64,000 bases of DNA from Planococcus sp. MB-3u-03 (GTDB taxonomy: Bacteria; Bacillota; Bacilli; Bacillales_A; Planococcaceae). The notes beneath the pieces are model-generated. The model ran no database searches. It worked only from the letters and a program-made list of their open reading frames with translations, and was not told the DNA's origin. Shown piece by piece: positions 52,296-60,557 of this stretch. Both the position numbers and the translations under genes were made by a program. Each line of letters starts with the position of its first letter. The stretch's first letter is position 1. Location of the stretch: contig NZ_CP025135.1 in NCBI RefSeq assembly GCF_002833405.1, forward strand, positions 3,019,501 through 3,083,500, in the 5' to 3' direction.

Positions 52296-53240
52296 TTAAT
52301 ACAACTTACTTTCAATAAACCCTCTCCGCTGTTCCAAAAAAGGCGGCAGGTACAGCGGAATCGCATTGAAATCGCCTGTGCCGCCTTCAGGTTTTTGAAA
52401 GTCGGTTTGCTCGGTGGCGACTTCAATCAATAGATTGTTCGGTTCACGGTAATACAGCGAGCGGAAAAATTCACGATTTTTGATGCCGGAATAACGGAAG
52501 TTCTTCGACACGATGCTTTTTTCCACCGCTAAGAGCGCACCGTCATCGCGGGCATTCAAGGCGATGTGATGGATTGCCCCCGCGCCGTTCACTTCGAGAT
52601 TGCGCTCACGGTCTTCTACCAGATGCAGCTCTTGCCCAAACAACGCGCCGCGGCTTGTAAGGACGCTGACTTTGTATCCATTGTCCGTGAACTCACCCGT
52701 CAGTTCCAAGCCGAATGTTTCGCCGAACGAGCGCGCTGACGCTTTTGTAAAGCGGACGCGGGCATGGACAGCTTTGATTCCGAAGATGGCGTGCTCTTCT
52801 GGGATGTCCCCAGCTGTATACGGATAGCGATCAGACACGTCCCAGTCGACTGGCTGGAGTCCTAGCTGGACGCCGTCTTGATCTTCGAAACGCAAGACTT
52901 TCGTATCGTGATAGTCTTCGATCTCGCAATTAAAGACGCCCGATTCCCGCAGACGCTGTTCCCAAAATGTCAGCGACGCTTCACTCGGCACCGCGAAAAC
53001 GGTGCGCTCAAGCGCATTCGTCCCGTAGGCCTTCGCTTGGCCTTGCTTTAACTCAAAGACACTGAATTCAGTGCCGGGCCTTCCGGTCGTGTCGCCGAAA
53101 AACAAGTGGTACATTTCCATGTCTTCCTGGTTGACGGTTTTCAATAGAAAATCGAGCCCGAGTAGCTTATGATAGAACTCAAATGATTGCCTGCTGTCGC
53201 GGTTGATGACCGACACATGGTGAATGAGCGGACTGGTCAT
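52296..53240 (-). CDS. mhqO: Ring-cleaving dioxygenase (MhqO-like, glyoxalase fold)
   Basis: 314 aa from ATG 53240 (AAAGGA nine bases upstream; GTG 53246 also possible). Two vicinal-oxygen-chelate halves: IHHVSVINRDSRQSFEFYHK with the first metal His, and after ~155 a second half with GIKAVHARVRF, GAIHHIALNARDDGALL (metal His) and LLIEVATEQ (metal Glu). Extradiol-type dioxygenases of this group open quinone or catechol rings. In Bacillus, mhqO belongs to the quinone-stress regulon. Divergent from the esterase gene at 53283, as in mhqNOP/mhqD-type sets. No mhqR-type MarR regulator is seen here. Confidence 0.85.
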   Translation of the reverse strand: MTSPLIHHVSVINRDSRQSFEFYHKLLGLDFLLKTVNQEDMEMYHLFFGDTTGRPGTEFSVFELKQGQAKAYGTNALERTVFAVPSEASLTFWEQRLRESGVFNCEIEDYHDTKVLRFEDQDGVQLGLQPVDWDVSDRYPYTAGDIPEEHAIFGIKAVHARVRFTKASARSFGETFGLELTGEFTDNGYKVSVLTSRGALFGQELHLVEDRERNLEVNGAGAIHHIALNARDDGALLAVEKSIVSKNFRYSGIKNREFFRSLYYREPNNLLIEVATEQTDFQKPEGGTGDFNAIPLYLPPFLEQRRGFIESKLY

Positions 53241-53282
53241 AGGCACACATCCTTTAAATTTTTTTGAGTGGAGGAAAAGTTC

Positions 53283-53858
53283 ATGGATTATTTCAGCATC
53301 GACGGAACCGCCGATGAGCGCTTTGTGCTATTTCACGGCACCGGCGGAAACGAGTACAGCCTGCTTCAAATCGCGGGGGATATCAATCCGAACGCGCATA
53401 TCTTATCGTTCACCGGACCAGTCGGCGAAGGGGCCGAACGGCGGTTTTTCCGCCCGCTCTCACAAGGCCGCTTGGATCGTGCGGATTTCGAACAGCGTGT
53501 CGCGGATTTCCTCAACGAATGGCGGGCGCTTCCGGATTCAGGGCTGCACACGACGTTCATCGGCTTCTCCAATGGCGCGAACTTCTTGCTCGGCGTGCTC
53601 GAACAAGCACCGGATATCGCAGAGAAAGTCGTCTTGATGCATCCGTCGAACCTCGGCTACCACTTTTCACAAGGAAGCAATGCGCATATTTTCCTCACTG
53701 CCGGGGCGACGGATCCGATTTCGGTTCCTGGAGACGTGATGAAACTGGCGAAACAGCTGGAGACGCCGTTTCCGAACACCCACCTCCAGTTACTCGACGG
53801 TGCCCATCAAGTGAGCGAACAGGAAATCGATTATTTGAAGGATGCACTCGCCCGCTGA
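53283..53858 (+). CDS. mhqD: Alpha/beta-hydrolase, carboxylesterase-like (MhqD-like)
   Basis: 191 aa from ATG 53283, with GGAGG eight bases upstream. Compact esterase/lipase fold: FVLFHGTGGNEYSLLQIA (oxyanion HGTGG), TTFIGFSNGANFLLG (nucleophile Ser in GFSNG), LTAGATDPISV (acid Asp) and LLDGAHQVSEQE (His). MhqD-type hydrolases are induced with the dioxygenase under quinone stress. The head-to-head pair here, 42 bases apart, suggests shared control. Confidence 0.87.
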   Translation: MDYFSIDGTADERFVLFHGTGGNEYSLLQIAGDINPNAHILSFTGPVGEGAERRFFRPLSQGRLDRADFEQRVADFLNEWRALPDSGLHTTFIGFSNGANFLLGVLEQAPDIAEKVVLMHPSNLGYHFSQGSNAHIFLTAGATDPISVPGDVMKLAKQLETPFPNTHLQLLDGAHQVSEQEIDYLKDALAR

Positions 53859-53932
53859 AGCTTCTCTTATAGTATAAAACAACATCAGCTGATTCGGCTC
53901 TTCCACTTACGGAGAGCTATTTTCATGCGTTT

Positions 53933-54484
53933 TTATTTCCGCGCCACCAGCACATATAAGGACGGTGCCGGGAAGAATTTCTCCGCCACTTTGAATCCCG
54001 ACCCTGTGAGTTGCTGTTCCAAGCCACTCGACGTCAAACGAGGCGCTTTGGGCCCGCCGGTTTTCGGTTCGAGTTCAATCGCAATCAATTGCCCACCTGG
54101 TTTCAATAAGCTGTGCATGTTATCGAGTACTGGGCCGAGCGGCGTGATTTCGTGCAAGACGAGCGAAGCGAGAATGACATCGAGTGAATCTTCTGCGAGC
54201 GCTGAGTTCGTTAATTCGCCGTTTAGGAGCTCGATGTTTTCAATAGCCGGGGCTTGTGCTTTTTCGCGGATCAGTGCAAGCATTGCCGGATCCGTGTCGA
54301 GCGCATAGACGGTGTCGTCGATTCGCTGTGAGAGCGGCAAAGTGAAATAGCCGGTGCCTGCCCCGAAATCAAGGATCCGGTCACTTTTTTGGATGTGCAG
54401 CTGATCGAGCAAGGCTTCCGCTGTCAGGCCGCCGTTTCGCTGCGGATCGTCCAAATAGGCGATTTTGTTATGGTGCTTGTGCAT
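53933..54484 (-). CDS. Class I SAM-dependent methyltransferase
   Basis: 183 aa from ATG 54484 (AGAGGGAG upstream); reading further upstream only shadows the reductase gene in another frame. Motif I RILDFGAGTGYFTLPL, VYALDTDPAMLALI, then LDVILASLVLHEI and LKPGGQLIAIELEP. The sequence is of the small Methyltransf_11/UbiE-like type. It starts 24 bases after the reductase gene and so belongs to an Rrf2-reductase-methyltransferase operon. Substrate unknown; thiol or metalloid detoxification would fit the setting but is not shown. Confidence 0.85.
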   Translation of the reverse strand: MHKHHNKIAYLDDPQRNGGLTAEALLDQLHIQKSDRILDFGAGTGYFTLPLSQRIDDTVYALDTDPAMLALIREKAQAPAIENIELLNGELTNSALAEDSLDVILASLVLHEITPLGPVLDNMHSLLKPGGQLIAIELEPKTGGPKAPRLTSSGLEQQLTGSGFKVAEKFFPAPSLYVLVARK

Positions 54485-54507
54485 AGGCTCCCTCTTTTCT
54501 GCATGGT

Positions 54508-55436
54508 TCATTCGCCGAATCGTTCTTCCGTGAAGGCAGCGACAACACTGGTGGCGGCGAGGCTTCCCTGTCCCGCTGCGATGATCAATTGCGCGGATCC
54601 CATGGAAATATCGCGCAGGCAAAGACCCCTTCAACATTGGTGCGCTGCATCGGGTCGGTCTCCACGCCGCCGCGCTCGTTGATGTAGCAGCCCAAATCTT
54701 TCGCGATCGATGTGGACTGGTGCCACTCGGCTGTGACGAATCCGCCGGAGCGCTCGATCGTCGTGCCATCTTCAAACGTGATGGCGCGCAGCTTGCCGTT
54801 TTCGCCGTCCAGTGAGCGGATTGGCTCTTCGTAGACGAGGACGCCGTGATGCTCAAGCGTTTTCTGTTCAGTCGGGGTGATGTGTTTTTTGCCATTGGTC
54901 GCGATGATCAAATTGTTCGTCCAGTTGGAGACGACTTTTGCGAGATGCCCGGCCGCTTCATTTTCCGAAACGATGACCAAGGGCTCTCCGCGCATTTCAT
55001 AGCCGTCACAGAACGGGCAGCTGAACAGGCTCGTGCCGTAGAATTCCTGCATGCGCGGTATGTCCGGCAAGGTTTCCGTGAATCCGGTCGCAAGAATCAC
55101 TTTTTTCGCGTGAAATACTTCTCCGCCTTCTGTTTCGATGCGGAAAGATTTCTCTTCTTTTGCGACCGTTGCAACGCGACTCGTGTTGATCTGGACATCC
55201 GGATAATGTGTGAGTTCTTGTTGCGCCAATCGTTTCAGTTCTTGTGGGTTGATGCCGTCGCGTGTCAAAAAGCCGTGCGATTCGTGCGTCACGCGGTTTC
55301 TCGGCTGGTTATCATCGAATAGCATCGTCTTTTTCAATGAGCGGCCGAGCACAAGTGCTGCGTTCAGTCCCGCCGGCCCGCCGCCGATAATCGCACAATC
55401 GAGCATATTTCCCTGGTTCGTAAATGAATCGTTCAT
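54508..55436 (-). pseudogene. Thioredoxin-reductase-like flavoprotein, frameshift near C-terminus
   Basis: ATG 55436 overlaps the Rrf2 stop by four bases. FAD-binding AIIGGGPAGLNAALVLGRS, redox disulphide SCPFCDGYEMRG (CxxC), NAD-domain region PLVIVSENEAAGHLAKVV, and at the C-terminus EGVFAC, after which the frame is lost at ~54613. Adding one G (TGCGG for TGCG) gives GDISMGSAQLIIAAGQGSLA and ends FTEERFGE at TGA 54508-54510, the expected second FAD motif and tail. As written the product ends CAIFPWDPRN and lacks that motif. It may be a sequencing error. It would reduce a disulphide partner with NAD(P)H. Confidence 0.85.
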
Positions 55437-55846
55437 TTCCCGTCGCCTCCTTGTTGTCCTGCCTGTTCCGCAATATCGACTAACAGCTGTTCCTGGAGTT
55501 CTTGTTTCATATTGGCTTCGGCGTCGCGCATGACTTTCTCGATCAGGCAGCCCTCGTGGCGGTGGAGCGTGCAGTCGAATAAATGGCTCTCGCCTTCAAT
55601 CGCCTGAATGACATCGAAAAACGAGATGTCCCGCTCGCCACGCGCCAGCCGGTAGCCGCCTTTTGCGCCCGGCATCGATTCGATCAACCCAGCTTTCGTC
55701 AGCTTCGTCAAAATTTTCGACAAGTAGGTCGGCGATAACTGCTGGGCTTTCGCCAGCTCCTGCACGCCGATCGACGCATCCCTAGGCAAGCGGATCAGCT
55801 GCACCATCGTATGCAAGGCGTAGTTTGTGGCATTCGAATATTTCAT
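55433..55846 (-). CDS. Rrf2 family transcriptional regulator
   Basis: 137 aa, ATG behind GGAGGAT. Winged helix typical of Rrf2: YALHTMVQLIRLPRDASIGV, QELAKAQQLSPTYLSKILTK, MPGAKGGYRLARGERDISFF. Two Cys (FDCTLHRHEGC, ten apart) lie where iron-sulphur or thiol-sensing members carry theirs; the third Cys of IscR-type clusters is absent. First gene of an operon with the reductase and methyltransferase, which it presumably controls in response to thiol, disulphide or electrophile stress. Confidence 0.9.
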   Translation of the reverse strand: MKYSNATNYALHTMVQLIRLPRDASIGVQELAKAQQLSPTYLSKILTKLTKAGLIESMPGAKGGYRLARGERDISFFDVIQAIEGESHLFDCTLHRHEGCLIEKVMRDAEANMKQELQEQLLVDIAEQAGQQGGDGK

Positions 55847-56088
55847 CGGGCATCCTCCTCAAGTTCTTTCATGGATATTAAAGATTCTTGTTGTCTGTAA
55901 TTAAAACCAATTTACCATTAGCGATTGATTCCGTCAACAAGGAATGCCTGGCTTGTGTTATTTCCTGGGAATGAGCTGCTGTAGTTACGCTCAAACTAGT
56001 GGTATTCACCTCCTTTAATACACTGAGAGTGAAACGTTTGGAAGCGAACGCGAAAAGAAAGTAGAATAAGAAGAAAAGGAGGGAAATT

Positions 56089-56388
56089 GTGAAGAAATAA
56101 AATAATGAGAACAAAAGTGAAAAAAAGGAAGAACAGATTAAAAAAGAAATGACACTCTACGGCGCTGCCCTGTTCTTGGGACTCGCAATCTCGATTTTCG
56201 CTCATCACATTGAAGATGTCAGCGGCTTTCTGACATTCCTTGTGCCGGCAGCGGTGCTGTACTTTTTCGTCTTGTTCGCTTATTTCAAGGAAGGCATGTT
56301 GCGAAAAATCGCTTATGGCATCATGGCAGTCATCGGCCTCATCAGCCTGTTTATGATCTTCTACTTGGAAATCACCGGCGGCCACTGA
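56089..56388 (+). pseudogene. Small membrane protein with stop at codon 4, possible restart at 56149
   Basis: GTG 56089 has a perfect AAGGAGGG site five bases upstream but the fourth codon is TAA (56098-56100). The same frame then runs open: a charged lead (NNENKSEKKEEQIKKE), ATG at 56149, and 79 residues with three hydrophobic helices (GAALFLGLAISIFAHHI, LTFLVPAAVLYFFVLFAYF, IMAVIGLISLFMIFYLEI). So either the original gene carries a nonsense codon or translation restarts at 56149, which has no good site of its own. Function unknown. Confidence 0.6.
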
Positions 56389-56479
56389 TCGATCGTATCT
56401 TCCCGGCGTCGAACGCGTATGACTATGCTATAATTCGTTTAACTATTATGAGAATATTCACGCGAAAGGAATGAACAGC

Positions 56480-57088
56480 ATGAACGAAAAAGTCCTTTTT
56501 GTGTTGCTGGATGAGTATGCCGACTGGGAAGCAGCGTCTTTGGCGGCGGCGTTGAATGAAGAGCCCGAATGCGACGGGCGGAGATTCGATGTGAAGACGG
56601 TATCGCTGACGAAAGATCCGGTCACATCGATCGGCGGCTTCACCGTATTGCCGGATTATAGTATCGACGATGCCCCGGAGGAATTTGCCGGATTGATCCT
56701 GATCGGCGGCAATTCCTGGCGCAAAGACGGCAGCGAACGCGTCATGGAGCTGGTCGACAAAGTGCTCAGCCAGCAAGCCGTGCTTGGCGCCATTTGCGAT
56801 GCCTCGGTATTTCTCGGAAAGAACGGCTTGTTAAACGATGTGCCGCATACGAGCAATCATCTGGAAGATTTGCAGGAAACTGCAGGCGACCGCTACACGA
56901 ATGAAGCGCACTATCTCCAGCAGCAAGCGGTCCGCAGCAGCCAGCTCATTACCGCCAACGGCTCCGCCTTCCTCGAATTCGGGAAAGAAGTGCTGGAAGC
57001 GCTGAATGCCGCACCGCAGCCGGAAATTGATGAATGGTATGGTTTTTTCAAGCAAGGCTATTACGATTACTTGAAGTCGCAGCAATAG
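56480..57088 (+). CDS. DJ-1/PfpI family protein
   Basis: 202 aa from ATG 56480, nine bases from AAAGGA. Class I glutamine-amidotransferase-like fold: VLFVLLDEYADWEAASLAAA with the conserved Glu of the DJ-1 family, FAGLILIGGNSWRK, and the nucleophile elbow LGAICDASVFLG with Cys, followed by LLNDVPHTSN. Members act as glyoxalase/deglycase-like or peptidase-like stress proteins; the Bacillus YoaZ group is close. Single gene with a strong terminator. Confidence 0.88.
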   Translation: MNEKVLFVLLDEYADWEAASLAAALNEEPECDGRRFDVKTVSLTKDPVTSIGGFTVLPDYSIDDAPEEFAGLILIGGNSWRKDGSERVMELVDKVLSQQAVLGAICDASVFLGKNGLLNDVPHTSNHLEDLQETAGDRYTNEAHYLQQQAVRSSQLITANGSAFLEFGKEVLEALNAAPQPEIDEWYGFFKQGYYDYLKSQQ

Positions 57089-57093
57089 AACGC

Positions 57094-57132
57094 AAAAATC
57101 CCTTTGTTCCGGTTTGGAACAAAGGGATTTTT
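57094..57132. terminator. Bidirectional terminator
   Basis: Perfect 17-bp stem AAAAATCCCTTTGTTCC / GGAACAAAGGGATTTTT between convergent genes. Confidence 0.95.
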
Positions 57133-57143
57133 CAGTTTATCGG

Positions 57144-57919
57144 TTAGTTCGCCTGCAAACGCTGGATGACTTGCTGAACAGTCGAAAACGTCAATAAGTC
57201 TTGATCGTCGCCTTTGATGCTGACAATTTCTATCGCCGTTTTCGGGCTGATACCGGAAATGTACAGCTTGCTGCCCATCAGTCTCAGCACATCCTGGATC
57301 ATCAATAGGTTGGTGTAGAGAAAATTCTTCTCCCATAGCACGCCCGTGACGTCGATGATGTGTGCCGAGTGCGCGTGTCGCGGACGAAATGGCTCAATTT
57401 GGACGTGAGGGCATCAAAACGCATATTGTTCATTTTCCCGACCAACGCGACTGCGCCGATATGATCGTCGATTGGCAAGATCGGCAGCATCTGTTCGTTG
57501 ATTTCCTGCTCTTTTTCGTTCAATTCTACTTGCTGTTCGACTTCCTGGGTGATGTCCGTTTGCGTGCCGATAAAATACAGGTGGCCGTCCATCGTAACAG
57601 GTTCAATGTTCAGGCGGTTCCAGAACGTCGTGCCGTTTTTCCGGCAGTTTTCCAGCGTCACGGTGATTTTTTCACACTTTTGAATTGCTTGCCTAATCTT
57701 TCCGATGGTGAAACGGTCGGTGTTGTCGCCTTGCAAAAAGCGGCAGTTTTTTCCGATGATCTCGTGTTCTGCGTAACCTGTCAGTTGTGCGAAGGTTTCA
57801 TTATAGTAGATGATTGGGTTGTCTTGTTGTTCGGGGTCTGTGACGACGGCCGCTACCCGGCTGCCGTTCAGCATCGCTTCCAATAATTCGCTTTTAATCT
57901 CTGTCTTTAAATGGTTCAT
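57144..57919 (-). pseudogene. LOV-STAS blue-light photoreceptor (YtvA-like), frameshifted
   Basis: ATG 57919 with GGGGAG seven bases upstream. LOV/PAS domain (~20-125): PIIYYNETFAQLTGYAEHEI, GKNCRFLQG with the flavin-adduct Cys, and NGTTFWNRLNIEPV. A J-alpha-type coiled linker (EVEQQVELNEKEQEINEQML) and a STAS domain follow. The frame is lost at ~57358 in CACACATC. Removing one CA unit continues as RHIIDVTGVLWEKNFLYTNL to KGDDQDLLTFSTVQQVIQRL, giving ~258 aa, the size of YtvA (261). YtvA feeds blue light into the sigma-B stressosome. The two-base insertion would abolish most of the STAS domain. Confidence 0.82.
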
Positions 57920-57996
57920 CAAGATTCTCCCCGATCTATAAGGGTTGGTTTTTCACTGGCGATGCCGGCATTCATTCCGTTTCAATCGGAGATGGA

Positions 57997-58389
57997 TCAT
58001 GGTTCGATTTCTTTCAGTGCTGCGGCCAGCCGCAAGGCAAAATTCCGCGGCGGCTCGAGCGATTCCATCGTGATTTCAACAAGGTTTTGATTCATGTGGA
58101 TGCACTGGCGAAATGCAATTGGCAGCGGAATCGGGAATTTGCGCAAGGTGTCTTCAAAAGCCAGCATTTCTTCCGGCAAGATGTATACGCGGGCTTTATT
58201 GACAGCCGCCCCGTCTTGCTGGAAATGCCCGAAGCTGATTTCCATATCCAGTTTGAAAACGAAAAGACTGGAGCCGAGGAAAATGTCCAGTTTCTTGGTT
58301 TTCGTAAAATGGAACTTTCCTTCACGGTATTCGCAGCGTGCCTTCAAGGTTCTTTGTACTTCATCAGCAATCAATAACTCTTCGTTCAC
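57997..58389 (-). CDS. Hypothetical protein
   Basis: 130 aa, GTG start with AAAGGACG upstream. Mixed alpha/beta, no membrane segment or signal peptide: CEYREGKFHFTKTKKLDIFL, VFKLDMEISFGHFQQDG, YILPEEMLAFEDTLRKFPIP and a final NFALRLAAALKEIEP. No motif I recognise. Upstream of, and in the same direction as, the LOV-STAS gene with a 77-base gap, so possibly linked with it. Confidence 0.55.
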   Translation of the reverse strand: MNEELLIADEVQRTLKARCEYREGKFHFTKTKKLDIFLGSSLFVFKLDMEISFGHFQQDGAAVNKARVYILPEEMLAFEDTLRKFPIPLPIAFRQCIHMNQNLVEITMESLEPPRNFALRLAAALKEIEP

Positions 58390-59205
58390 TTATACCGTCC
58401 TTTCGTCCTGTTCCGCGGATCCAAAAATTTTTCATAATGTCCTATACCCGAAATTATTGCTTTTTTCCCATTCAATGAAAATTTTTCTAAACCTTTTACT
58501 CATGCCCTTTTAAAAATTTTAGTTAATCAGGACTTTGTCTGCGTTTCGAGAAGAAGGTTTCGGCAACAAAATCGCTTTTAATGATGATGCCCGGAACTTC
58601 CCTCATCCGGTTCCGGCCCTTCTTTCAAACTGTCGAGTTCGCTTTCGGAAAGTTCCCCGACAATGAATTGGTGATATTGTATGTATTATTTCGACTCTAT
58701 TCAGTAAACGCCTAAAATCGTATTTTAGATTAAAGCTTGGCAAAACTTATGAAATGTCGCCCCACCAAAAAGAGGGATGCGCCATCGTTCAGCGCATCCC
58801 TCTTCCAGCTCTATTGCCCGATTTAATAAATCACGCCCGATAGCAATACAAAATTAGGTACCGCGACAGCTAAATTTGCCGAAAGGTCCGACAGAAAAGC
58901 TCTCAGATCAAAGAAGATAAATACCAGGTGATCAGGGTGACAGTATAAGCATGGCTAAGAAAGTATGTTTCATTCTATCCATTCCTCTACTAATCTCTTC
59001 CCTCATTCTGAATGATCTCTCCTTTTCCATTCTGAGGCGTTAACCGATACTCCTGAATTTGCTTTGAAGCTAAATTTCCGTTCCGGACTTTTCTTTTTTA
59101 GGAAGTTACCATGTGCTAAAGATGTCATTAAATCTTATGTCAATAAACAGAAAAAACGCTTGCGAGAGCATGCAAACAGTTTTTATGCTTTGACTTATAG
59201 CTTCC
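58390..59205. other. 816-base region without an intact gene; one gene-tail remnant
   Basis: The minus strand at ~58578-58680 reads QYHQFIVGELSESELDSLKE, then GPEPDEGSSGHHH and TAA. This looks like the end of a lost gene, with no start. A terminator for the minus strand lies at 58770-58804. Around 58900-59000 the minus strand has a short MKHTFLAMLILSP-stop that could be a broken signal peptide. A hairpin just left of 59200 (GCTTGCG...CATGCAA) serves the next gene. Otherwise nothing seen. Confidence 0.45.
58770..58804 (-). terminator. Terminator (minus strand)
   Basis: AAGAGGGATGCGC / GCGCATCCCTCTT, 13-bp stem; the A-run on its left becomes the U-run on the minus strand. It no longer follows an intact gene. 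Confidence 0.8.
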
Positions 59206-59586
59206 TTATTTTCCTGCTACAACATTATCGAAGGGGATAAGTTGGCCATCTAAAAAAACAGCGATTTTATCGTGTTCTTCGCCCGTTTCCAATTTGTACG
59301 AATACTGCTGAAGCTCGTTGTGGGCTCCTTCATCCGAAACATTCAGCAACATCTTCACCATATCACCCTCTACTTGCAGTTCGTGTTCAACAATTCCAGC
59401 GCTGTGAAACACTATAAATGAATAATTGTTTCGATAGATCTGTTGGAGCCTGAGGTCTGTATCCACGTTTACCTGAACATCATAAGGCAGCATATGAACT
59501 TTTTTAAAGCTCGCCCTATCATTGAATTCATAAATACCGATACTAATCACTAAAGTCACCGCTGCCAGTAAAAGCATTTTTTTCAT
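59206..59586 (-). CDS. Hypothetical exported or membrane-anchored protein
   Basis: 126 aa, ATG behind AAGGAGAG. One N-terminal hydrophobic segment (MKKMLLLAAVTLVISIGIY), a signal peptide or anchor. A soluble, beta-rich part follows (VHMLPYDVQVNVDTDLRLQQ, YSFIVFHSAGIVEHELQVEG, KIAVFLDGQLIPFDNVV). No known family. Single gene. Confidence 0.6.
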   Translation of the reverse strand: MKKMLLLAAVTLVISIGIYEFNDRASFKKVHMLPYDVQVNVDTDLRLQQIYRNNYSFIVFHSAGIVEHELQVEGDMVKMLLNVSDEGAHNELQQYSYKLETGEEHDKIAVFLDGQLIPFDNVVAGK

Positions 59587-59640
59587 GCGCCACTCTCCTT
59601 AACAGTCTTTATCGTGATTCAATGTACATGAAAACCTTAT

Positions 59641-60186
59641 TCATTCTTGTGTTAACTCTTTTTTATACAAAACATGCTTTCTTAACGGACTGCCTTGTGG
59701 AACGCGTGGATGCTCGAATTCCCCTGCTTTCTCCATGCCAATCCGCTTCATGACGGTTTCAGACGGTGTGTTGACCGTTGAAGTGAACGAGTAGATTTCT
59801 CTTTTGCCAAGCTCTTCGAATGCATACGCCAGGCAAGCATTCGCCCCTTCTGTCGCATAGCCTTTTTTCCAAAACTTCTTTTCCAAGCGCCAGCCGATCT
59901 CAGTTGCGTCTTCAATTCCGATATCGAAATTGACATCCAATAAACCGATAAAGCCGATAAACGCCCCGTCCTCTTTCCGTTCCACCGCCCAAAGCCCATA
60001 GCCCTTCTCCTCGAAATGCGCTTCGATTCGCTCGATCAAGGCGTCCGATTCTGTACGGCTCAAGGTTTTAGGAAAGAACTCCATCACGTCAGGGTTTGCA
60101 TTCAAAGCCGCAAACGGCGCATGGTCAGACGTTTTCCAACGCCTGAACCCGAGCCGTTCGGATTCGAATAAATAGCCGTTCTTCAT
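59641..60186 (-). CDS. GNAT family acetyltransferase, RimJ/RimL type
   Basis: 181 aa, ATG with AAAGGAAG upstream. Acetyltransf_3 pattern: FESERLGFRRWKTSDHAPFA, NPDVMEFFPKTLSRTESDAL, GIEDATEIGWRLEKKFWKKG with the acetyl-CoA loop KKGYATEGA, and GKREIYSFTSTVNTPSETVM, GMEKAGEFEHPR. Resembles ribosomal-protein N-terminal acetyltransferases, although most members have other, unknown acceptors. Follows the small membrane-protein gene by 12 bases, so they are co-transcribed. Confidence 0.9.
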   Translation of the reverse strand: MKNGYLFESERLGFRRWKTSDHAPFAALNANPDVMEFFPKTLSRTESDALIERIEAHFEEKGYGLWAVERKEDGAFIGFIGLLDVNFDIGIEDATEIGWRLEKKFWKKGYATEGANACLAYAFEELGKREIYSFTSTVNTPSETVMKRIGMEKAGEFEHPRVPQGSPLRKHVLYKKELTQE

Positions 60187-60198
60187 GCAATCTTCCTT

Positions 60199-60489
60199 TC
60201 ACAATTCTTTTTCCTCTGGCTTTGTTTCCTCTGCCGCTAAAAAGTATTTCGCTTTCCATTCATTGTCTGTCGCTTTGAACAAAAGTACCAACCCTATAAT
60301 GAAAAAGAACACGCTCAAAATAATCGGAACAAGCCCCACTTCCCATAAGGCTGATAAATACAGGCCAAATTCTCTCGAATAGCCAGTTTCCTTTAATTGC
60401 GGTGAGTACACCGCCGCTGCGACCAAAGTAAACCCGAACAATAAAATACCTGAAATGACACCGATACCGCCACCGATCAACTGCTTCAT
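60199..60489 (-). CDS. Small membrane protein
   Basis: 96 aa, ATG behind AGGGGGAAA. Two long hydrophobic helices: GVISGILLFGFTLVAAAVYS (~10-30) and VGLVPIILSVFFFIIGLVLL (~51-70), with a polar middle (KETGYSREFG) and an acidic tail (EETKPEEKEL). No family recognised. Upstream partner of the acetyltransferase gene. Confidence 0.6.
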   Translation of the reverse strand: MKQLIGGGIGVISGILLFGFTLVAAAVYSPQLKETGYSREFGLYLSALWEVGLVPIILSVFFFIIGLVLLFKATDNEWKAKYFLAAEETKPEEKEL

Positions 60490-60517
60490 AGTATTTCCCC
60501 CTAATTGAGTTATAAAA

Positions 60518-60551
60518 AAAACAGGCGTCCGGAATCCGAACCGCCTGTTTT
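60518..60551. terminator. Terminator of the subtilase gene
   Basis: AAAACAGGCG (60518-60527) / CGCCTGTTTT (60542-60551) with A-run on the left and T-run on the right; the loop holds a further TCCGGA element. Confidence 0.88.
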
Positions 60552-60557
60552 CATGTG

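Noticed and set aside
54485..54895. Long N-terminal extension of the methyltransferase ending at 53933
   Set aside because: The extension is Ser/Arg-rich shadow sequence of the overlapping reductase gene; a good ribosome site precedes ATG 54484.
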